The notes below the pieces were generated by a model, which saw only the letters and a program-made list of their open reading frames with translations, did not search any database and was not told where the DNA came from. From Candidatus Bipolaricaulota bacterium (GTDB lineage: Bacteria > Bipolaricaulota > Bipolaricaulia > Bipolaricaulales > Bipolaricaulaceae): a stretch of DNA of 6,801 nucleotides. The stretch lies in the NCBI GenBank assembly GCA_021129895.1, contig JAJOKL010000039.1, forward strand, positions 1 to 6,801, read 5' to 3'. The translations under genes were made by a program, and so were the position numbers. Positions 1 to 5,330 of this stretch are shown here, piece by piece (position 1 is the first letter of the stretch; each line of letters begins with the position of its first letter).

Positions 1-22
1 GCATCTGAGGGAGGGTAGCCAT
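1..22 (-). CDS. possible start of the next operon gene (partial, first 7 codons only)
   Basis: After the TAG stop of the small-subunit gene (28-30) the minus strand reads GGAAG and then ATG at 22-20, opening a frame that begins MATLPQM and runs off the window. The 5-base gap and the purine-rich GGGAAG just before the ATG fit the tight packing of this operon. Seven codons are too few to identify a product, and the ATG could be chance. Confidence 0.3.
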
Positions 23-27
23 CTTCC

Positions 28-546
28 CTACAGCTTCAGCCGGAGCAGGCCGCCGGCCTGATAGATCTCCAGGGCCACCTTGGACAAGGGCTTGGCCCTG
101 GCGATCAGGCCTCCGTCAGGCCCGGTGACCTCCCCGGTCTCCAGGTCCACCGTCACCTCGTCAAGCCCCCGCAGGGCTTCCACGGGCATATCGGGAAGTT
201 CCAGCAGCGGCAGGCCGGAGTTGATGGCGTTCCGCTTGTAGATCGCTCCGAATGACTTCCCGACTATGGCGGCGATCCCCAGGGCCAGAAAACACTCCAC
301 CGCATGCTGACGGGAGGAGCCGGCCCCGAAGTTCTCCCCCACCAACAGGATGTCCCCGGGCCTCGCCTTCTCCGGAAAATCCTCCCAGCCCGCCAGGTTC
401 CCGAACGCGTATTTGGCCATCTCCTTGGGGTCTGTCACGGCCAGGTGCGCGTTGTGATAGATCTGGTCGGTATCGATGTCGACGATCAACCGTCCGCTCT
501 CGTCCACAATCAGCCAAGGCCTTCCGGTCAGTTCCGTAGGCTTCAT
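28..546 (-). CDS. leuD: LeuD-type small subunit of a 3-isopropylmalate dehydratase/aconitase-family enzyme (distal copy)
   Basis: This is an intact 172-residue swivel-domain subunit of a two-subunit hydro-lyase (isopropylmalate isomerase, homoaconitase or split aconitase). Visible family signatures are the DIDTDQIY stretch at residues 23-30, the glycine/serine loop NFGAGSSRQHA at 72-82 with the substrate-binding serine-arginine pair, and the KSFGAIYKRNAINSGLP segment around 97-113. The substrate-selecting loop after DTDQ reads IYHNAHL, unlike the more usual GRYL or GRYT form seen in the second LeuD of this window, so a different substrate is likely (inference). The ATG at 546-544 is preceded by a strong AAGGAGG Shine-Dalgarno and overlaps the MNT stop as ATGA, so translation is probably coupled. 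The likely partner is the large subunit at 1245-2493, from which it is separated by the HEPN/MNT pair. Substrate assignment is open. Confidence 0.88.
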   Translation of the reverse strand: MKPTELTGRPWLIVDESGRLIVDIDTDQIYHNAHLAVTDPKEMAKYAFGNLAGWEDFPEKARPGDILLVGENFGAGSSRQHAVECFLALGIAAIVGKSFGAIYKRNAINSGLPLLELPDMPVEALRGLDEVTVDLETGEVTGPDGGLIARAKPLSKVALEIYQAGGLLRLKL

Positions 547-878
547 TCTTCCTCCTTCCGCTGGTAAACTACGATCCCGCCCTCCTCCATCCTGCGGACG
601 ATCTCCCCTAGGCGCCGGTATTCCTCTTCGGAATAGGCATGGACTTCCAAACGGGGGATGGCCAGGACCCGCCTGGCCAGGGCGTAGGCATCCTCCCGGG
701 GTGGCCCTGTGTAAACGAGGAGCAGATCGATATCGCTTGCCACAGTGAAGTTACCCTTAGCATAGGAGCCAAACAGCACAGCTTTGACCAAGGGGAGCTT
801 ATCCGCCAGCTCAGGTAACCGCTCCTGCAGGAGGCCCACTGCCTCATCACGGCCCAAGCGAGGATAGAAGACCTTCAC
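543..878 (-). CDS. MNT-type minimal nucleotidyltransferase, likely antitoxin of a HEPN/MNT pair
   Basis: This is a small polymerase-beta-fold nucleotidyltransferase of about 111 residues. The hallmark GS-x10-DxD motif is present: Gly37-Ser38 followed by Asp49-Ile-Asp51 within FGSYAKG...SDIDLLLVY. In known HEPN/MNT systems (for example MntA/HepT) such proteins neutralise the HEPN RNase by transferring AMP to it; this is established for relatives and inferred here. I prefer the GTG start at 878, because the protein then begins VKVFYPRLGRDEA, as I recall relatives doing. ATG at 902 (eight residues longer) and GTG at 839 are alternatives. With the 878 start the gene overlaps the end of the HEPN gene by 32 bases, and its TGA overlaps the ATG of the following leuD. 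Local GC is lower than in the flanking leu genes: a hand count of 721-780 gives 48%, against 72% for 121-180. Confidence 0.85.
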   Translation of the reverse strand: MKVFYPRLGRDEAVGLLQERLPELADKLPLVKAVLFGSYAKGNFTVASDIDLLLVYTGPPREDAYALARRVLAIPRLEVHAYSEEEYRRLGEIVRRMEEGGIVVYQRKEEE

Positions 879-1245
879 AGAACTCGACGATCTTTTGCGC
901 ATGCCCGATCAGCCTCTCCGCCTCCGTTTTAGTGTAACGGACTTTAGGGGAACCGGAGGGATGGGCGTTGGGATAGCGGGTAGGGATATAGGCCTTGTCG
1001 AGCTCCAGAGCAAGGTCGATCAGTTCCTCGGAGACACCATGCCCCTTCTTGAGCTCCAGGAGGAGATCGGCCACTGAGTGGCCCCAGGCCTCCGCTCCCA
1101 GCTTCTGGAACACCGCCTTGACCGCCTTCTCAGCGGCTTGTTGAGCCGAAAAGCAGGCCCACTCATAGAAAGCGCTCCCAAGATCATTGCGCGCGTGCTC
1201 GATATCTCGTTTGGCCTGATCCATCCAATCTTTGCTTCGCTCCAT
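847..1245 (-). CDS. HEPN-domain protein, likely toxin/RNase partner of the MNT protein
   Basis: The 132-residue all-helical protein matches the HEPN family that is usually encoded beside MNT nucleotidyltransferases. Recognisable blocks are WMDQAKRDIEHAR near the N-terminus, FYEWACFSAQQAAEKAVKA at 27-45, WGHSV at 54-58, and YIPTRYPNAHPSG at 86-98. HEPN proteins are often RNases whose active site is an R-x4-6-H motif; here Arg90 and His95 in RYPNAH have that spacing, but whether they form the active site is uncertain. The ATG at 1245-1243 shares one base with the TGA of the upstream large-subunit gene (TGATG), so translation is probably coupled. A longer open frame extends upstream to 1494, but that part lies inside leuC in another frame and lacks HEPN sequence. 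GC at 1141-1200 is 57% by hand count, below the leuC line 1681-1740 at 73%. Context indicates a toxin-antitoxin-like pair carried inside a metabolic operon. Confidence 0.87.
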   Translation of the reverse strand: MERSKDWMDQAKRDIEHARNDLGSAFYEWACFSAQQAAEKAVKAVFQKLGAEAWGHSVADLLLELKKGHGVSEELIDLALELDKAYIPTRYPNAHPSGSPKVRYTKTEAERLIGHAQKIVEFCEGLLSSLGP

Positions 1246-2493
1246 CACAATCGCTCCGGGGAGGTGATTTTCCCCAGCAAGGCTGACGCGGCGGCGGTGG
1301 CGGGAGAGCACAGATAGGTCGGCCCCTTGCCCTGCTTGCCCGGGAAGTTGCGGTTCCCGGTGGAGAGCTGGACCTCCCCCTCGCCGGTCATCCCGATCTG
1401 CCCTTGGGCGCAGCCGGCACAGCCCGGGTGGGTGATAACCGCCCTGGCATCGTACAGCGCCTCGAGCCACCCCTCCTTGAGCAGCCTCCCCCACACCCTG
1501 CGGGTGGCGGGGGCCACCTTGAGCACCACCCCCGGGGCCACCTTCCTCCGTTTGAGGATCTCAGCCACCAGCCTGATGTCCTCGTAGCGCCCGTTGGTAC
1601 AGGAGCCCACGAACACCGTATCCACCCGCTCCCCCTCGAGCTCGGCCACGTCGTACACGTTGTCCGGCCGCGGGGGGGCGGCGATCTTGGGGCGCAGCCC
1701 CGCGACGTCCAGCTCCACCGTCTCCGGGTACTCGGCGTCCGGATCCGGGGTGGGGTAGACCAGGTCCTCCCGGCCAGAGGCCTCCCTCGCCAGGGAGAGG
1801 ACCTCCTCCGGGGGGGAGGAAGGAGATGATGGCCCCCATCTCGGTGGCCATAGAGCAGAGGGTGATCCGGCTGGCAAGATCCAGGGCCTCCACCTGCTCC
1901 CCCACAATCTCCACCGCCCTGCCCAGCGCCCCTCGGGCGCCCAGCCTGCCCACCAGCGCCAAGGTCAGGTCCTTGGCCGTGGTGGGGAATTCGTAGCGGC
2001 CGGTGACCACCACCCGCATGGTGGGGGGGACCTCGAACCACGTCCTCCCATGTCGGAAGGCAAAGGCGATGTCCACGTCCCCCATCCCCTGGCCGAATGC
2101 TCCCACCGCCCCCAGGATGTTGAGGTGGGAGTCGGTGCCCACCACCGTGGCGCCGGGCACGGCGAGGCCCTCCTCGATCAAGACATGCGAGCCGATCCCG
2201 GAGTTCACGTCGTAAACCTTGATTCCCTGTTCCCTAGCGAATAGGCGGCAAACTTGCTGGTTCTGGGCGTAGGCGATGGTGTTGGCCGGGGCGTTGCAGT
2301 CGAAGGTGAAGAAGGTCTTCCGGGGGTCGGCCACCCGCTCCCCGGGATAGGCCTCCCGAAAGCGCTTCACCACGTTGGCCCCGGCGAAGTCGCGGGCGCT
2401 CCGCACGTCTATCTCCAGCCAGATCACCCGCCCCGGCGCCACCTCGTCCCGCGAGTGGGCTGAGAAGATCTTCTCGATAACGGTTTTGCCCAT
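1245..2493 (-). CDS. leuC: LeuC-type large subunit of a 3-isopropylmalate dehydratase/aconitase-family enzyme, with a frame disruption at 1810-1816
   Basis: This is the catalytic 4Fe-4S subunit of a hydro-lyase acting on a 2- or 3-hydroxy tri-/dicarboxylic acid. The frame from ATG 2493 reads to SFLPP at about residue 228, then a run of seven C (minus strand) puts it out of frame. Removing one C continues directly into EEVLSLAREA and on to the TGA at 1245, giving 415 residues, a normal length for the compact archaeal/thermophile LeuC class. Motifs in the repaired protein are GTDSH at 119-123, the cluster cysteines Cys298 (VGSCTNGR) and Cys358/Cys361 (HPGCAGC), and GNRNFPGK at 379-386. All are intact, which argues for a sequencing indel or a very recent lesion. 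The start has a GGGGGAGGG Shine-Dalgarno. The SHLNILGAVGAFGQG region differs from the classical leucine enzyme (commonly SHTCTYGALGAF), so isocitrate/aconitate-, homoaconitate- or dimethylmalate-type substrates are possible. The partner is probably the distal LeuD at 28-546. Confidence 0.85.
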
Positions 2494-2511
2494 TTCCCTC
2501 CCCCTAATAGC

Positions 2512-2613
2512 TCAAAGGAATGAAACTTCCTCACGCAGAATACACGGGCCATCATGGGTTCCACCAGGCGCCTTCTCCAAAAGCTTGTAGATCCTCTCCT
2601 TCATCGCGCTCAT
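2512..2613 (-). CDS. possible 33-residue small protein between the dehydrogenase and leuC
   Basis: An ATG at 2613 lies three bases after the dehydrogenase TAA, with AAGGGG a few bases upstream, and opens a 33-codon frame ending in TGA at 2512-2514. The large-subunit ATG follows 18 bases later. The product starts MSAMKERIYKLLEKAPGG and ends CILREEVSFL; a second in-frame ATG would give 30 residues. It fills the only sizeable gap between otherwise abutting operon genes. I recognise no family. It could be a genuine small peptide, a translational coupling device, or a chance open frame in a 123-base gap. Confidence 0.35.
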   Translation of the reverse strand: MSAMKERIYKLLEKAPGGTHDGPCILREEVSFL

Positions 2614-2616
2614 CGT

Positions 2617-3739
2617 TTACCCCTTGGCCACCTCGGTGATGGCCTCGGCCATCTCCAGGGTGGAGGCGCTGCCCCCCAGGTCGTAGGTGCGCACCTGCCC
2701 CTCGGCGATCACTTGAGCCACCGCGTCTTGAATCCTGGCTGCCCGCTCCGTTTCCCCCAGCCAGTCCAACATCATTTTGGCCGCCGGGATGGCGGCTGTG
2801 GGGTTCACCTTGTACTGTCCCGCGTACTTGGGGGCAGAGCCGTGGGTGGGCTCGAACACGCCGTAATCCTCGCCGATGTTCCCCGCCGACGCGAACCCCA
2901 GCCCCCCACGAGCTGCGCCGCAAGGTCCGAAAGGATGTCACCGAACATGTTGGATGAGACTAAAACCCCGTAATTCTGGGGGTTCTTAACTAGCCACATG
3001 CACATGGCGTCGATGTTGGTCTCCCAGAGCTCGATCCCCGGGTAGTCATTGGCGATCTCCCGGGCGATCCGGACCATCATCCCGCTCGTCTCCCGGATCA
3101 CGTTGGGTTTTTCCACGATCGTCACCGTGGGGTAGCCGTGTTTCTTGGCGTACTCGAAGGCGGCCCGCACGATCCGCTCGCAGCCCCTTTTCGTGAAGAT
3201 GCGGCAGGAGATGGCGAGCTCGTCCCGAGGGAAGGAGGCGAACCGCTCCATCTTGGGGGAGTGCTTGCGGAGGGTCTCCACTACCTCCTCCGGCACCGGG
3301 TGGAACTCCACCCCGGCATAGAGCCCCTCGGTGTTCTCCCGAAACACCACCAGGTCGATATCGTCCTGGAAGTTGAGGGGGTTGCCGGGAAAGGCCCGGC
3401 AGGGGCGGACGTTGGCGTAGAGGTCGAACATCTGCCGGAGGGCCACGATGGGGGAGAAGTAGGTGTAGCCCTTGCCCCTGAGCTCGGGAGCCAGTTCCCT
3501 TTCCGCCTCGTCCTTGGGCTTGGAGGTAATGGCCCCGAAAAGGCAGGCGTCGGTGTTCTTGTGGATTTCGATGGTGCGGTCGGGGAGGGGATTCCCCTCC
3601 TTGCACCAGAACTCCCAGCCCACGTCCCCGTGGATGTACTCGGCGTCGAAACCCCCGCGTCCAGGACCAGGCGTGCTGCTTCCAGTACCTCCACCCCCAC
3701 CCCGTCCCCGGGGAGATACGCGATCCGATACTTCGCCAT
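2617..3739 (-). CDS. isocitrate/isopropylmalate dehydrogenase family enzyme, with two frame disruptions
   Basis: This is an NAD(P)-dependent beta-decarboxylating dehydrogenase that oxidises a 3-hydroxy acid such as isocitrate, homoisocitrate or 3-isopropylmalate. One G must be added in the run at 3652-3656 (giving DAGGFDAEYIHGD) and one in the run at 2902-2907 (giving LVGGLGFASAGN). The repaired protein is 374 residues. Motifs are GDG at 11-13, SPIVALRQ at 96-103, NVRP at 110-113, RENTEG at 134-139, NMFGDILSDLAAQ at 264-276, and the cofactor loop FEPTHGSAPKYAG at 296-308. The SPIVALR segment is nearer isocitrate/homoisocitrate-type enzymes than classical LeuB, but specificity is not settled. 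The ATG at 3739 is preferred because AAGGAGG sits seven bases upstream; the ATG at 3745 directly abuts that site and overlaps the previous stop as ATGA. The gene lies between a small and a large hydro-lyase subunit, consistent with consecutive pathway steps. Confidence 0.83.
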
Positions 3740-3741
3740 CC

Positions 3742-4235
3742 TCATCCCTCCTTGGCGAGCTTTTTCTTGAGGTGTGGGATCAGACCCCCGTCCTCCAGGA
3801 TCTCCAACACCGTCTTGGGGAGGGGAGGGAACTCGTATTCCACCCCTCGATGCCGGGGCACCCCTTGCTCGAGGTCGATCTCCACCTCATCCCCCGGCTG
3901 GATGGGGTCCACCGCCTCGGGGATTTCCAAGGCCGGAAGGCCGTTGTTGATGGCATTTCTGAAGAAGATGCGGGCGAATGATTTGGCGATCACCGCCCCC
4001 ACCCCGGCGGCCACAAGACAGGTGGCCGCCTGCTCCCGGGAGGAACCGCAGCCGAAGTTCCTCCCCGCCACGATCACATCCCCCGGCCGGACCTCCTTGG
4101 CGAACTTGGGGTCAGGTCCTCTAGGGCGTGCTTGGCCATCTCCTCGGGCTCCATGCGGGCGTAGGTGTAGCGGCCAGGAAAGATGACGTCCGTGTTCACG
4201 TCGTCCCCGTACTTCCAGGCTCTCTCCTTGATCAT
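3742..4235 (-). CDS. leuD: LeuD-type small subunit of 3-isopropylmalate dehydratase family (promoter-proximal copy), with a frame disruption near 4113
   Basis: The N-terminal part from ATG 4235 reads MIKERAWKYGDDVNTDVIFP and continues through HALEDL. One base is missing near 4113, where CTG and GAC share a single G. Adding it continues as DPKFAKEVRPGDVIVAG to the TGA at 3742, giving 164 residues, normal for archaeal-type LeuD. Motifs are NTDVIFPGRYTYA at 14-26 (substrate loop), NFGCGSSREQA at 60-70 and KSFARIFFRNAINNGLP at 85-101. It is clearly diverged from the other small subunit at 28-546, with a GRYT-type loop instead of IYHNAHL, so the two are not a recent duplication. No large subunit lies directly next to it; it may pair with one elsewhere or share the LeuC at 1245-2493. 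It is the first gene after the terminator at 4284-4313, and its Shine-Dalgarno lies inside a perfect 7-bp hairpin. Confidence 0.83.
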
Positions 4236-4236
4236 C

Positions 4237-4255
4237 TCTCCCCTCCTCGGGGAGA
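4237..4255 (-). promoter_or_regulatory. hairpin containing the ribosome-binding site of the first operon gene
   Basis: On the minus strand TCTCCCC pairs perfectly with GGGGAGA around a GAGGA loop, and the ATG at 4235 follows one base later. The GGAGGGGAG purine tract that would serve as Shine-Dalgarno lies across the loop and the 3' arm, so folding would limit ribosome access. The symmetry is directly visible; a regulatory role is inference, and a strong Shine-Dalgarno facing a C-rich stretch can form such a hairpin by chance. Confidence 0.35.
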
Positions 4256-4283
4256 TGGTACCAGGAAATCCAGGGCCTTGCCC

Positions 4284-4313
4284 AAAAAGTGACGGCCCGC
4301 GCGGGGCCGTCAC
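4284..4313 (-). terminator. intrinsic (rho-independent) terminator of the secreted-protein gene
   Basis: A perfect 10-bp GC-rich stem (GTGACGGCCC pairing with GGGCCGTCAC, 5-base loop, 4289-4313) is followed on the minus strand by five T (4288-4284). It starts 33 bases beyond the stop codon of the gene at 4347-5258. It separates that transcript from the metabolic operon starting at 4235, leaving only about 48 bases for the operon's own promoter and leader. In those bases I see no convincing -35/-10 pair, so readthrough or an unusual promoter is possible. Confidence 0.85.
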
Positions 4314-4346
4314 CGAGGGTGGGCAGCGGAGGTGAGCTAACCCTAG

Positions 4347-5258
4347 TTATCCCCCACGCCGGCCGTGGCCTCCTTCTTCCTCGTCATCCTCTTCCTCATC
4401 CTCATCGCCGGGCCTCCCACGCCCAGGGGGAGGACCATGCCCTTCGTCCTCATCTTCATCGTCGTCACCAGGCTTCCCGAGGCTAGAGGGTGGACCGCGT
4501 CCCTCATCCTCCTCGTCATCGTCATCATCGGGCTTCCCTAGGTCGGCGGGTGGTCCGTGGTCCTCATGGCCATCGTCGTCACAGTCGGTGCAGCCAAGGT
4601 CCTCGTCGTCCTCATCCTCGTCATCCTCAGGCTTGCCCTGTCCAAAGGGCGGGCCGTGTTCATCCAGCTCATCCAGCGCCTCGATGATCTCCTCCTCGCT
4701 GGCCCCCTCCCTGATCAGCGACCTAATCGTGTGGATGACCTGCCCTGGTGGCACCCCCTCGGTTACCAGATCCTCTATCTCCTCCAACAACTCGGGGGTA
4801 AGTTCCTGTGTGCTTTTTAACAAGGCGGTGGCCAATCCGATTAAGGCAGCCTCATCTTGAATTTCGGAAGCCAGAGGCCCCAGCTCCCCGGACTCAGCCA
4901 TCTCCGTAAGCTTGGTCAGCACCTCATCGTAAGCCGCCTCTTCTGCGGTCACGGCTATCAAGGCCAGCTCCAACGCCCGCACCACAAAACCAACCGCATC
5001 CTCATCGGTCAGCTGGTCCCAACCCACAGTGGCCAATAGCTCCAGTACCTGCTCTGGGGTCAGAGCACCTTGCTCCACAGCTGAGGCTACGAAGGCAGAC
5101 AGTACCTGAGCCAGTTCCTCTGGCACGTAGGGGTTCTCCTGCACAACGGTGATCACGTCCTCAAGCGTTGCCGAAGGCGTCTGCACCTCCTGGGCGAAGA
5201 GCCCACCTCCCAGAAGAGCTACCAATCCCGCTATCCAGACCAATCTTCGAACCCGCAC
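4347..5258 (-). CDS. secreted protein with helical body and acidic GPP/GKP repeat tail, function unknown
   Basis: No family is recognised. Translation most likely starts at GTG 5258, with AGGAGGT about nine bases upstream, giving 303 residues. The start VRVRR plus a hydrophobic stretch to about residue 20 and LFA before QE at 22/23 form a convincing signal peptide, so the product is exported. Residues 25-200 are predicted largely helical, with repeated LTPE/LTDE-type helix caps and many Glu/Ala/Leu residues. From about 201 the sequence changes to four units of the form (H/R)GPP-x3-G(K/R)P followed by a block rich in Asp and Glu (units begin near 201, 234, 254 and 274). A CTDC motif at 223-226 sits in the longer first unit. 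The C-terminus is basic and glycine-rich (GGHGRRGG). The acidic blocks could bind calcium or other cations or interact with the envelope (inference). The gene is monocistronic, with its own terminator. Confidence 0.8.
   Translation of the reverse strand: MRVRRLVWIAGLVALLGGGLFAQEVQTPSATLEDVITVVQENPYVPEELAQVLSAFVASAVEQGALTPEQVLELLATVGWDQLTDEDAVGFVVRALELALIAVTAEEAAYDEVLTKLTEMAESGELGPLASEIQDEAALIGLATALLKSTQELTPELLEEIEDLVTEGVPPGQVIHTIRSLIREGASEEEIIEALDELDEHGPPFGQGKPEDDEDEDDEDLGCTDCDDDGHEDHGPPADLGKPDDDDDEEDEGRGPPSSLGKPGDDDEDEDEGHGPPPGRGRPGDEDEEEDDEEEGGHGRRGG
4350..4658 (-). repeat. in-frame imperfect tandem repeats encoding the acidic GPP/GKP tail
   Basis: Four degenerate copies occur of a unit whose last three start points are 20 codons (60 bases) apart; the first copy is 33 codons long because of an inserted segment with two cysteines. 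Each unit encodes (H/R)GPP, a short variable stretch, G(K/R)P, and then a run of Asp/Glu codons that appears as TCATC/TCCTC-rich sequence on the plus strand. Such arrays can change copy number by slippage, so the tail length may vary between strains. Confidence 0.7.
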
Positions 5259-5292
5259 CCCATACCACCTCCTGGTGGGTTCAGCTTGTAAC

Positions 5293-5301
5293 ATTATGCC
5301 A
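5293..5301 (-). promoter_or_regulatory. candidate extended -10 promoter element of the secreted-protein gene
   Basis: The minus strand reads TGGCATAAT, matching an extended -10 (TGn plus a hexamer with five of six consensus bases). Transcription starting about seven bases downstream would give a leader of roughly 28 bases with AGGAGGT near its end. There is no good -35 hexamer, as is common for extended -10 promoters. The element lies in the 72-base divergent gap between the secreted-protein gene and the hemolysin III gene. Confidence 0.35.
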
Positions 5302-5330
5302 CAAATGGTACGTGGCTAGACCTATCGGCC

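Noticed and set aside
1246..1494. Upstream extension of the HEPN frame giving a 215-residue protein
   Set aside because: The added part is the large-subunit C-terminus read in a wrong frame (Gly/Arg-rich). HEPN similarity starts exactly at ATG 1245, which overlaps the leuC stop.
1810..1816. Established programmed frameshift in leuC
   Set aside because: No stimulatory structure or known slippery heptamer was identified, such recoding is not known for this family, and three other indels lie nearby; kept only as a low-interest possibility.
1388..2041. Long alternative minus-strand frame inside leuC
   Set aside because: The translation is Arg/Gly/Pro-rich without motifs; the conserved aconitase motifs lie in the other two frames, joined at 1810-1816.
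4289..4313. Terminator acting on the plus strand
   Set aside because: The stem is symmetric but no T-run follows it on the plus strand, and no plus-strand gene lies upstream.
4350..4658. CRISPR-like or non-coding tandem repeat
   Set aside because: Repeats are degenerate, contiguous without unique spacers, and stay in frame within a complete exported protein.
5286..5314. Plus-strand promoter for the hemolysin III gene (TTGTAA, 17-base spacer, TACGTG)
   Set aside because: The -10 element matches consensus poorly and the start of transcription would fall about ten bases from the ATG; too weak to list as a feature.
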